Source: Microglena sp. YARC (Eukaryota; Chlorophyta; Chlorophyceae; Chlamydomonadales; Chlamydomonadaceae). From it: a stretch of DNA of 64,000 nt. The notes below the pieces were generated by a model. It was not told the DNA's origin, made no database searches, and saw only the letters and a program-made list of their open reading frames with translations. The translations under genes and the position numbers were made by a program. Where the stretch lies: the NCBI GenBank assembly GCA_022414725.1, contig CM039467.1, positions 15,214,091 to 15,278,090 of the forward strand. Direction: 5' to 3'. Below, piece after piece: positions 49,801 to 59,231 of this stretch; position 1 is the first letter of the stretch; every line of letters begins with the position of its first letter.

Positions 49801-52800
49801 AAACCCACTCACCCATCCCATCCCTTCTGCACCTACCAGGTGATCAAGGGAAACAATGATCCCACTAAACCCTAAACCCACTCACCCATTCCATCCCTTC
49901 TGCACCTACCAGGTGATCAAGGGAAACAATGATCCCACTAAACCCTAAACCCACTCACCCATCCCATCCCTTCTGCAACTACCAGGTGATCGAGGGAAAC
50001 AATGGTCCGACTAAACCCTAAACCATAAACCCACCCCATCCTTTCTGCAATTCCCAGATGATCAAGGAAACAATGGATAAGAAGTTTGGATCCCCCTGGC
50101 ATGTCGTAGTGGGCAGCGGCTTCTCTTATGAAATCACTTACGAGGTATGTTCAAAGCTTAACAAGATCGACCAGCAGCAGTGTGTAGGGCCAGGGTTTAG
50201 GGTCAATGAGATCGATTAGCAGCAGTGTGTAGTGCCAGGGGTTAGGGTTTAGGGTTAATGAGATCGACCAGCAGCAGTGTGTAGTGTAGAGCCAGGGTTT
50301 AGGGTCAATGAAATCGATTAGCAGCAGTGTGTAGTGCCAGGAGTTAGGGTTTAGGGTTAATGAGATCGACCAGCAGCAGTGTGTAGTGTTGAGCCAGGGT
50401 TTAGGGTCAATGAGATCGATTAGCAGCAGTGTGTAGTGCCAGGGGTTAGGGTTTAGGGTCAATGAGATCGACCAGCAGCAGTGTAAAGTGTAGAGCCAGG
50501 GTTTAGGGTCAATGAGATCGACCAGCAGTAGTGTGTAGTGTAAAGCCAGGGTTTAGGGTCAATGAGATCGATTAGCAGCAGTGTGTAGTGTAGAGCCAGG
50601 GTTTAGGGTCAATGAGATCGACCAGCAGCAGTGTGTAGGGCACTGATGTTCTTATAGTGTGTTGTGGGCAGTGGCCTTTTGTACAAAATAACTTCCGCGG
50701 TGAGTTTGAAGCTCGGGGACATCACCCTAGGGCAGTGTGAAGGGCACTGATGTTCTTATAGTGGGTTGTAGTGGGCTTTGGCTTTTCGTACGATATAACT
50801 TCCGTGGTGAGTTTGAAGCTCAGGGATAGCGCCCCTTGGCATGTTGTAGTGGGCAGTGGCTTCTAGTACGATATAACTTATGTGGTATGTTTAAAGCTTA
50901 ATGAGATCAACCAGCAGAAGTCTGTATGACACTGTTTTTATTTTGACAGGTCATAGTGGAAAGTGGCTTTTCGTACAAAATAGCTTACGCGGTGGGTTTA
51001 GCGCTCAGTTATTCTTCTAGCAGCAGTGTGTAGGGCACTGTTTTATTTTGGTATTTCGTAGTGTTCAGTGCCTTCTTGCATGAAATATCTTCAGATGTGA
51101 GTTTGAAGCTCAGGGACATCACCCAAGGGCAGTACCTAAGGCAGTTTTTTTATTTTGGCATGTCGTAGTGGGCAGTGGCTTCTTGCATGAAATAGCGTAT
51201 GAAGTATGTTTAAAGCTTAATGAGATCGACCAGCCGCAGTGTGTAGGGCACGGTTTGTATTTCGACCAGCGGCAGTGTGTAGGGCACGGTTTGTATTTCG
51301 ACCAGCCACAGTGTGTAGGGCTCGGTTTGTATTTCGACCGGCGGCAGTGTGTAGGGCACGGTTTGTATTTCGACCAGCCACAGTGTGTAGGGCACGGTTT
51401 GTATTTCGACCAGCCACAGTGTGTAGGGCACGGTTTGTATTTCGACCAGCCGCAGTGTGTAGGGCACGGTTTGTATTTCGGCCAGCCGCAGTGTGTAGGG
51501 CACTGATTTTATTTCGACTGGTCTGGACAGGTCATAATGGAAAGTGGATCTTCGTAAAAAATCACTTACGCGGTGGGTATAAGGCTCAGTGACTCTCCCG
51601 GCTACAGTGTGTAGGGCACTGATTTTATTTGTACAGGTCATAGTGGAAAGTGGCTCTTCGTACAAAATCACTTACGCGGTGGGTATAACGCTCAGTGACT
51701 CTCCCAGCAACAGTGTGTAGGGCACTGTTTTCCTTTTGGCATGTCGTAGTGGAAAGTGGCTTTTTGTACAAAATGCTTACATGGTGAGTTTGATGCTCAG
51801 TGATTCTTCGAGCAGCAGTGTGTAGGGCACTGCTGTTCTTATAGTATGTTGTAGTGGGCAGTGGCTTTTCGTACAAAATAACCTCCATGGTGAGTTTAAC
51901 GCTCAGTGACTCTCCCAGCAGCAGTGTGTATGGCACTGTTTTCCTTTTGGCATGTCGTAGTGGAAAGTGGCATTTTTGTACAAAATAACCTCCACGGTGA
52001 GAGTTTAACGCTCAGTGACTCTCCCAGCAGCTGTGTGTAGGGCACTGTTTTCCTTTTGGCATGTCGTAGTAGGCAGTGGCTATTCCTGTGAAATCACTTA
52101 TGCTACGTTCATATCCTCACGAAAGCAGCCCCTCTCAGAACTGGGAACTTAAATACGGTGACTATGGCTAGCTCCGGCTTACGCTTTGGTGTCCTTAACT
52201 TCACGTCCTGTGAGTAACGGTATTACACGGATGTAACAATTTCAATTTCAATTGAAATCACTAAAGAGGTGAGTTTGAAGCTCAGGGATATTCCCCAGCC
52301 CCAGTGTTTATGGCACTGATGGTCTTATAGTGGGTTGCAGTGGGCAGTGGCTTTCGTACCAAATAACTTATGCGGTGGGTTTAATGCTCAGTGATTCTCG
52401 TAGCAGTAGTGTGTAGGGCACTGATGTTCTTATAGTGTGTTGTAGTGGGCCGTGGCTTTTCCAAACAATATATTAGATCAATAAATCAATGGTACGCCTT
52501 ATAACGAGGCGTAAGGTTGAGGGGGCCAGCCCGGTTACTTGCACTGGGGCCAACCACCAATATAATAGTATGTATGTATGTCACAGTCCAGGGGTAGGCC
52601 AAATATGCTAAAAGGACCTACCCAACCGTGACTGGAAGGACTAAAAAGAAAAAGAATAAATCCTAGGAAAATTGACGGATAGTGTTGGCAACGAAATCAA
52701 CCGGACCGAAGCCAATTAGTTACGAGACTGTCGGCTGACGTGTCAGCCTTTGTCTCGGTCGTCGGTCGGTCAAACGGACAATGGGGTGACCCCCAGGGTC

Positions 52801-52984
52801 GCCCCCAGAAGGGAGGGCTCTGCCAAAAAACAGAATAATATATTAAGGCCACCTGCGCCTTCATCCCTGCACTCCCCAATCCAATGCCCCACACTGAACA
52901 TCTTGTTCCACCCCCCTACAGGTTAAGAATCTACTTTATATTTTCGTTGGCGGGCGAACAGCTGTCCTGCTTTGGAAGATGTAG
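46862..52984 (+). CDS. DNAL4: Axonemal dynein light chain, DNAL4/LC10 type, 4 exons
   Basis: Exons 46862-46937, 47024-47112, 50058-50144 and 52922-52984 join with GT-AG borders in phase to 315 bases (104 residues), the usual length. The LC8-fold family core is visible: LVKFTDMGAEMREEAMDICI, then AVEKFPLESEK, MIKETMDKKFGSPWHVVVGS, GFSYEITYE and VKNLLYIFVGGRTAVLLWKM then TAG. Compared with LC8/DYNLL itself (KKEFDKKYNPTWHC...), the KETMDKKFG.WHVVVG block and the lack of a C-terminal KSG favour the DNAL4/LC10 branch, a light chain of the outer-arm dynein intermediate-chain complex. It acts in the flagellar axoneme. Intron 2 (2.9 kb) and intron 3 (2.8 kb) are made almost entirely of tandem repeats, including many copies of exon 3 edges. 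Confidence 0.93.
47320..49500 (+). repeat. C/A-rich minisatellite, intron 2 of the dynein light chain gene
   Basis: About twenty units of 85-125 bp: CCAACCAGGCACCAACATCA + ATCCATCCCCCATCCCAGCA + CCATCGACCATATGCTCTCC + CTGCACCCACCC. The plus strand is nearly free of G. Every frame is open over long stretches, which yields spurious ORFs of up to 380 codons. Confidence 0.95.
49500..50057 (+). repeat. Acceptor-edge tandem array of light-chain exon 3
   Basis: Seven copies, about 70-90 bp apart, of TTCTGCAACTACCAG + ATGATCAAGGGAAACAATGG + a CCCACTAAACCCTAAACCCA spacer. The true exon (MIKETMDKKFG) starts at 50058. The spacer is the plant-type telomere repeat CCCTAAA. Confidence 0.94.
50145..50640 (+). 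repeat. GGGTTTAGGG-containing ~60-bp tandem repeat after light-chain exon 3
   Basis: Nine or so units of AATGAGATCGACCAGCAGCA + GTGTGTAGTG + AGCCAGGGTTTAGGGTC. The unit begins with the sequence that follows the exon 3 donor (AAGCTTAACAAGATCGACCA), so the array grew from the intron's own start. Confidence 0.92.
50640..52480 (+). repeat. Donor-edge tandem array of light-chain exon 3
   Basis: About fourteen copies, mostly ~80-115 bp apart, of the exon end (GGCATGTCGTAGTGGGCAGT + GGCTTTTCGTACAAAATAAC + TTACGCG|gtgagttt). Most keep a GT donor. The copy at about 51160-51210 is closest to the true exon (GSGFLHEIAYE). A 36-bp sub-array (eight units of CAGTGTGTAGGGCACGGTTT + GTATTTCGACCAGCCG) sits at 51225-51520. 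Confidence 0.93.
52099..52248 (+). mobile_element. SINE-like element with (TTTCAA)n tail, copy 2, with target duplication
   Basis: A 150-bp insertion inside one exon-3 donor-edge copy, flanked on both sides by the 10-mer tgaaatcact. The tail is CAATTTCAATTTCAAT. The interior matches 41676-41790 in inverted orientation. A variable-length target duplication plus a hexamer tail point to retroposition. Confidence 0.82.
52690..52830 (-). mobile_element. Dispersed repeat, family GGCGGAGCCCCC...ACGTCAGCC
   Basis: GAGACTGTCGGCTGACGTGT...GGCTCTGCCAAAAAACAG, in intron 3 of the dynein light chain gene, 90 bp upstream of its last exon. Confidence 0.6.
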
Positions 52985-53254
52985 AATCAAGTTCCATTTT
53001 TAGGTATTGACCTACGTGGCGTACTGCTTTTGGCGGCGCCCCCAGTGTCACCCCTCTGTCCGTCTGACTGTCCGACCGTCCGACCTCAATAAACCGTGGC
53101 CCTAATTGGCCCCTGGCCTTGTCGTTAATCCTTCGGTCTGCTGCAATCGATTCCAGTGCCACCTCTCACTCCATTAGCCAACACTCTCCGGCAATTTTTC
53201 GCATCGCTTGCAACGCGCCTAGGACTTGTTGTATGTATTACTTCAAATCAGAAT

Positions 53255-53505
53255 CAGGTTCCCGTCAGCTTCAGCTCAGAGTCAGGTTCACGTCAGCTTC
53301 AGCTCAAATTCAGCTTCCCGTCAGCTTCAGCTCAGAGTCAGCTTCCCGTCAGCTTCAGCTCAGAGTCAGCTTCCCGTCAGCTTCAGCTCAGAGTCAGCTT
53401 CCTGTCAGCTTCAGCTCAGAGTCAGCTTCCCGTCAGCTTCAGCTCAGAGTCAGCTTCCTGTCAGCTTCAGCTCAGAGTCAGCTTCCTGTCAGCCTCTCAT
53501 CCCAG
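53255..53505 (+). repeat. 28-bp tandem repeat
   Basis: About nine copies of GTCAGCTTCAGCTCAGAGTC + AGCTTCCC with a period of 28 bp. All three frames stay open, giving artefactual Ser/Gln-rich ORFs. Confidence 0.95.
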
Positions 53506-54641
53506 TGACTGCATATCTGGTATGTATGTATGTATGTATGTTCCAGTCCAGGCCTACAGAGAGCAGCCAATTAGGTTTAAGTGGTTTTCCCATCCTGAAG
53601 TACTGGTAATCAAGGTAATTATATATATAATATCCGGCACACTTATACATATGTGTATTTCTTATAACTACAGGCATACTGCACTTGCGTTTAGCCGTAG
53701 TGGCTATAGGCAATCAGATAGGCTAAGCGAGGGGACTGGCTGAAAATGAGTCTGGATTGGATTGGATTGTTACATGGTTTTCCGGCCAACTCTGGACTGA
53801 TCACCGTCTTCCAATGCCAAGTCCCTCCGTGCGATACCCACGGAAACCAGGGAGCCAACCATGCAGATGAGACATTTTAAAGACGTGTCCAGGTCAGTCC
53901 AGGTCATGAGTCTGGTGTCTCTGTCAATGCCCAATCCTGCATCATAGCTTTTCTTTTCAGCTACAAGCGGTAGCTTCTAGGCAGCTCCCCAGGCTCTCTC
54001 TTCATCCAAACCCCAAACAACCTAGTGCACCAGGAAGCTGACATCGCCAGCTTCCGAGTGCTCCTGGAATATTTGGGTTTGGCCCAATGGCAGTCTCAGG
54101 GAGCTGCCTAGAAGCTGGTGCTGGTAGCTGTAAAGAAAAGCCCTGACCAACGGAGCTTTTTTCTGCTACCAGTAGCAATCGCTACCTAGGACCCCGTTTT
54201 GGCCAAACCTTCCGCTACCCTGAGACTCCCCCGCACAGCCCCCTAAACCCTGCCGGGCGGCTTCGGGCTACCTACCTAAATCACTACCAGGAGCCCAACC
54301 TTGAAAGACACCAAATCCCTGATCGCTACCAGAAGACCCCCTTTTCTGGAACGAATAAAGCCCTGCGGTCCTGCATCCTGCTGTTGGAGTGTTGGACCCA
54401 TCCAGATTTGAGGGGTTATAAGTGGTTGGATGCTTAGATCTCTGGTTGCGTTTGATTTGATTGTTTTGGTTTCGTTTACGTTTTCCCTGGCAAATAATGT
54501 TACAGCCGAAAACGGCGAGCAGTCAAATTGCTGGCTGGAGCTATGTAACTAAGTTCAAGTTCAAAAAGTAGTTGGATGATGCGAGGAGGCAGGAGTTAGC
54601 AATAATGCTCGAGCAGAGGCTTGCTTTCAAGACATGGACAC

Positions 54642-55465
54642 CAGGGTACTGGCGCGCTGCCTTTTTGAGCCCACTGCGCGTTTCGCGCAGTTTTTTGCAA
54701 CCCCCTGTGGGCGCAGCAAGCATTTTTTGTGCTTTCCGCACTACAAAGCACAGTTGGTCGGCCCTCTAAGGGGGACAGACCTATGCGATACTTCCGCGAA
54801 ATGGTGCTGTTTCCTCACATTTCCCAAGAACACCGGTCAAAATTGTTGGTTAATCTGACTGGCCTGAAATCTTATCGACTCGTGTTCGATTCCTGTCGGG
54901 GGCGGATTACCTCTGAGGGCACTTTTTCGCGTACGTTTCTCAGGGTTGCGGACTGTGGACGCGGCGTTTTCATTTGTCGTTTCCATCCTGTCCTGTGGAC
55001 TCAGTCTAGGGACCTGGAGCATGTCTACGATTTCCCCTTGAAGAATTCGCTTCTTCGTGACTCTCGTAGCTCATTGCATCAGCGCATTGTGCTTGACAAG
55101 GAATTCTGCTATATCGCACTAGTTCCTGCAGGTTGCGAAGTAGCAACTGTAGCCTCGGGGGTTGCTGCATCTGCCTCCGTGGAACTTCGGGAAGTCAGTG
55201 AGCTAATAAGTTCATTAGCCTTACAGGCCACCAAGTTGAATAATAATGCCATGCTACATTGATTCTTGACCCCCCCAATATTAAATTGTACGGATAAGTC
55301 AGCAACTGCTTGTGCATCCATCACCAAGGAGGCTGCCAATGCTGCTTGACGAACATTACACCACCCCCGGGGCCGACCTCCAGGGGAACCGCCAGGGCAC
55401 CCTACTATTTTCTCTTATTTAAGTGCGCGAAAGCGCTGGCCAATTTGGTCAATGGAAGTACCCTG
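54642..55465 (-). mobile_element. hAT-like MITE, copy 4, interrupted by ~650-bp insert
   Basis: The left end CAGGGTACTGG at 54642 and the right end GAAGTACCCTG at 55465 are bracketed by the same octamer atggacac, a perfect target duplication across 824 bp. MITE-like sequence occupies only about 54642-54755 and 55410-55465; the middle is unrelated. The insert begins GGTCGGCCC (54756) and has GGGCCGACC at 55370-55378, a 9-base inverted pair. Confidence 0.82.
54783..55262 (+). CDS. 159-codon ORF inside the MITE insert, unknown product
   Basis: An uninterrupted frame with protein-like composition: MRYFREMVLFPHISQEHRSK, LVNLTGLKSYRLVFDSC, VFICRFHPVLWTQSRDLEHV, DKEFCYIALVPAGCEV. No known motif, transposase signature or signal peptide is seen. 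It sits between the two halves of an hAT-like MITE, so it may be a captured host gene fragment or part of a second element. It could be a chance ORF, but the composition is unlike the low-complexity ORFs elsewhere in the window. Confidence 0.45.
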   Translation: MRYFREMVLFPHISQEHRSKLLVNLTGLKSYRLVFDSCRGRITSEGTFSRTFLRVADCGRGVFICRFHPVLWTQSRDLEHVYDFPLKNSLLRDSRSSLHQRIVLDKEFCYIALVPAGCEVATVASGVAASASVELREVSELISSLALQATKLNNNAMLH

Positions 55466-56279
55466 ATGGACACACTTGCCCTGGCCAGTTTGCAATCATA
55501 CCAAAGATTGGATTGGATTGGATGTTTACATGTTTTTTGGCGGAGCCTCCCCTTCTGTGTACCAAGAACTTGAACTTGGTCACATAGCTTCGGCTAGCAA
55601 TTTGGCGGCTCGTTGTCTTCGGCAGTATAAAAATGTAACCAGGAAAATGTAAACGCGAACAAATCACTTTGTGTACCAAGAGCATGGCCTAAGCCAAGCG
55701 GTACATAAGCCAACACGAGACAAACTACGTAGGATCTGCCAGCAATCGATATGATAGAGTTTTGTACCCTTCTGCGAGTGGGCAGATGGGCAGTTGGGCA
55801 TGCGTCATAAAAGAAGATTGGATTCGAAGCTAGTAGTCAGACCCGCAACCTGGTTTGAGATGATTTATCTCATCAAATTACATCAATGTTGCACTCCCTG
55901 TCTGGTTTATTCTCAAAGCTATCACACGGGGGGACGAATTGTATACTGCATGCTTTTAAACGCCCAACGGTGTATAAAACCTGTAACAATACGTAATCTT
56001 CAAATTGTGAGCCAACCCTTTGTAGGAGTGGCAACACCTTTCGAACTGAATCCTCAGTGTCCCTGGTTTGTGTAGGGAGACCCACCTCTAAGGGTGAAAT
56101 ACCTTTCACAGCTAAACAAATAAAAATGTACGCAGCTATCCGATCCAGGACGGATCCCATCCACAAGGGATCCAGTAATAAGGCGCAAACGCTGACTGTA
56201 GAAAATAACAAAACATGGATCTACTCCGCCAAGCCTGCTTGTTGATCACCTCGAGGCCACCAAGCAGATGCGTGCACGC

Positions 56280-56477
56280 CAGGGTACTACATAGCGCCCG
56301 CGGCAGCACGTTTACGCGCTACCTTTTCGAGCCCCCCTGCGCGTTTTGCGCAGTTTTTTTTGACCCCCTGTGGGCGCAGCGCGCAGTTTTTGCGCATTTT
56401 GCACTAGAAAGCGCTGACCAATTTGACGTTTGTGCGCTTTAAGCACTGACCAATTTGACAAAATGTAGTACCCTAGC
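56280..56477 (-). mobile_element. hAT-like MITE, copy 5
   Basis: Starts CAGGGTACTACATAGCG, ends ATGTAGTACCCTAGC (decayed terminus), and is flanked by gtgcacgc on both sides (56272-56279 and 56478-56485). Confidence 0.88.
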
Positions 56478-56662
56478 GTGCACGCACGTGCACAGTACTT
56501 CGACCATATTGTGCCCGCCTAAATACAAATGCTAGCTTAGGATACAACGTATAAATACTCAGTAGGTCCGGCGTTGCCTGGGCGTATAATATGGGCATAT
56601 TAATAAGTAATGTTAATTATCTTCTGCGCATGTTGATCATACTCACACCGTCACAAATCCAT

Positions 56663-56746
56663 GTGTCAGAGTGGTGATGCTATATCGGCATCTAGATCTA
56701 GATGCCGATATAGCATCCGTGTCTCTGTAGTTCACCACTCTGACAC
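56663..56746. repeat. Long foldback: perfect 42-bp palindrome within 13-bp inverted arms
   Basis: 56676-56717 is a perfect palindrome (half arm GATGCTATATCGGCATCTAG + A). It is flanked by GTGTCAGAGTGGT (56663-56675) and its reverse complement (56734-56746). It lies 19 bp beyond the HSP90 stop codon, in the 3' UTR or just past it. Confidence 0.95.
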
Positions 56747-56764
56747 CATACGAATATACTAAGT

Positions 56765-59200
56765 TTACTCCTTCTTGGGCTCGGCCTCAGCCTCAGCAGC
56801 AGTTCCAGCCTCAGGTTTGGATGCAGACGCTTCATTGCCAAGGGCCATCTGGGCAGGGAAGGTGGATGTGTGAGTGGTGGTGGTGGTGGTGGTGATGTGA
56901 GTGGTGGATGGTGGGTTTCAATAATAGGGATGGTATTAAAGACATAGCAAGACTAAAGTTTCAAGCTCACAATTTGAATGTTGATTCAGACAGGAGTGCC
57001 TGTCGTTTTGGCAGAATTATCAGGTGCTGTGATATGGTGGTTGGCAGTACAAGAGTGGTAGAAGATGAAATGCAATTCATGTTCTAATGTCCTTTATACG
57101 CTGAGGATATAACCAATATTTTTGAGCAACTGAAAATTGCATCTGAATTGGTTCATACAGACTCCGGCAAGAAGCCGGTCATGAATCCTGATTCTTTTGA
57201 CAGATGGAAATACCTAATTATTGTAATTAAAAATGCGATAAGAATTGCACTATTAAATTATCATCCTATATAAGATGATGATTACCACCCTCAACTAAGC
57301 AGAGACACCACGGTTACACCGGTCACACTGGCGGCGGCGGCGGCGGAGGAGCAATTTAACCTAAGGGTTCGGCGCCCGTGAGCGCCCTCGGGCGACGCCA
57401 GCCGGCGTTGCGCATGACCTGCGGATGCCGCATGGAAGCTTCAAGACGCAGAAGACCGAGACCGAAACCGAGACCCAGACCCAGACCCAGATCGAGACCG
57501 AGACCCAGATCGAGACCGAGAACCAGACCGAGACCCAGACCCGCCCAGACCCAGACGGATACACAGACCGATACCCAGACCGAGGCACAGACCGATACAC
57601 AGACCCAGACCGAGACCCAGACCCAGACCGAGACCCAGATCGATACACAGACCGAGGCACAGACCGAGGCACAGACCGAGGCACAGACCGATACACAGAC
57701 TCAGACCCAGACCGAGACCCAGACCGAGGCACAGACCCAGACCGAGACACAGACCCACGAAACCACGACCGTGCGAGAGGTGACCGTCGATAGGGCGGTC
57801 ACCTCTAGTTTTATTATATTGTATAATTAAATGATCACTGTAGCACGAACTCAGGGTCCACGTCGATACAAAGATTGTTTGGGTTCACTTCATCAATGCC
57901 TTTTCTTTTTAGCCCTTCCTGTCAAGGTTGGGAAAGTCCTCGTGGCAAATAATTTCGGATAGCTCAGTATCATTTTATCAAAAGTGACGAAACAACAACA
58001 AAACAACAATTCAGCAAAATAAAAACGGAGCGAAACAAGAAGTAAACAAAGGATCACACGTAGCTTCATGAGGGTGAACACTTCGGCTGCACACCAGGGT
58101 ACTACTTGCCAAATTGGTCAGCGCTTAAAGCGCACAAACGTCAAATTGGTCAGCGCTTTTTCGCGCAAAAAGTGCAAAAACTGCGCGCTGCGCACACAGG
58201 GCGTTGAAAAAACTGTGCGAAACGCGCAGAGGGGCTCAAAAAGGCAGCGCGGCACCGCGCTGCCACGCGCGCTTAGTAGTACCCTGCTGCACACTCTTTA
58301 GACTTCTTCACGGGGAAGCCAACCGTGGTGAACACAAAGCGACTATTGATGAAAAAAGCGAACAAAGATTAACACGTACCTTCCAGGTTACTACTTCTTG
58401 CCAAATTGGCCAGCGCTTCAAGCGCACAAACGTCAAATTGGTCAGAGTTTTTTTGTGCAAAAAGCGTAAAAACTGCGCGCTACGCCCACAGGGGGTTGAA
58501 AAACTGCGCGGAACGCGCAGAGGGGTTCAAAAAGGCTGCCGCGCGCGCTTAGTAGTACCCTGGTACCTTCATGAGGGTGAACAAAGATCAAGACGCACCT
58601 TCATGAGGGTGAGAACTTCGGCTGCATACTCCTTAAGCTTCCTCACGGGGAAGCCACTCGTGAGGAGGCAACGGAGCGAAACAAAAAGTGAACAAAGATG
58701 AACACGTCAGGGTACTACATGACGCGCGCTTCTTCGCGCTAGAGCCCAAGGTTTTGGAGCCCGAATGCGCGATTGAAGCAAATTTTAAACCCCCTCTGGG
58801 CGCAGCGCGCAGATTTTCGTTTTCAGTCGAGTCAAAAGCGCAACCCAAAAGGAGGTAGTTGCGCTTTTGAAGCAACCCAAAGTGACCCAATGTAGTACCC
58901 TGTTACACATACCTTCATGAGGGTGAACACCTTGGCTGCATACTCTTTAGGCTTTTCCACGGGGAAGCCACTTGTGATGAGTGCGGTCTCAAACAGAAGC
59001 TCTGCCAGATCGGAGGCACGCTCCTTTTCATTATTTGCCAACAAAGTCTTTACGCCGCGAACAATTTCATTCTCAGGGTTGATTTCCAAAATCTTGCGAC
59101 CCTTCATGTAGTCCATGGACTGCGCGTTGCCCATCGCCTGCAGCGCAGAGTTGGTTGTGTATGTATGTTACAGTCCAGTGTATGAGGGGGTGAGGTGTGT

Positions 59201-59231
<31 letters not shown>

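Larger units (their letters stand above)
52985..56764. other. Intergenic region between dynein light chain and HSP90 genes
   Basis: The two genes converge here. No host gene is recognised. It contains a dispersed repeat (53025-53230), a 28-bp array (53255-53505), the GCAGCTTCTAGGCAGCTCCC repeat in both orientations (53955-54140), a SINE-like end (54505-54567), an hAT MITE carrying an insert (54642-55465), a second MITE (56280-56477) and a long palindrome (56663-56746). Confidence 0.6.
58055..58912 (-). repeat. Donor-edge copies of HSP90 exon 58913-59137, broken by three MITEs
   Basis: At least three copies of the exon end (plus strand: CTTCATGAGGGTGAACACTT + CGGCTGCATACTCTTTA + CACGGGGAAGCCA; minus-strand peptide like [18 protein letters not shown]) lie at about 58065-58330, 58375-58600 and 58590-58670. 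MITE copies 6, 7 and 8 sit inside or at the edges of these copies. Confidence 0.88.

Noticed and set aside
51168..51592. 12-residue repeat protein (GLYFDQPQCVGH / CRARFVFRPAAV)
   Set aside because: A 36-bp sub-array in an intron; 36 is a multiple of three, so frames stay open by arithmetic.
53119..53743. Ser/Gln/Leu repeat protein
   Set aside because: 28-bp minisatellite; overlapping frames are equally open and there is no supporting exon structure.
57378..57830. Gln/Thr/Glu-rich or Arg/Pro-rich repeat protein
   Set aside because: Hexanucleotide minisatellite open in all frames, within the last intron of the HSP90 gene.
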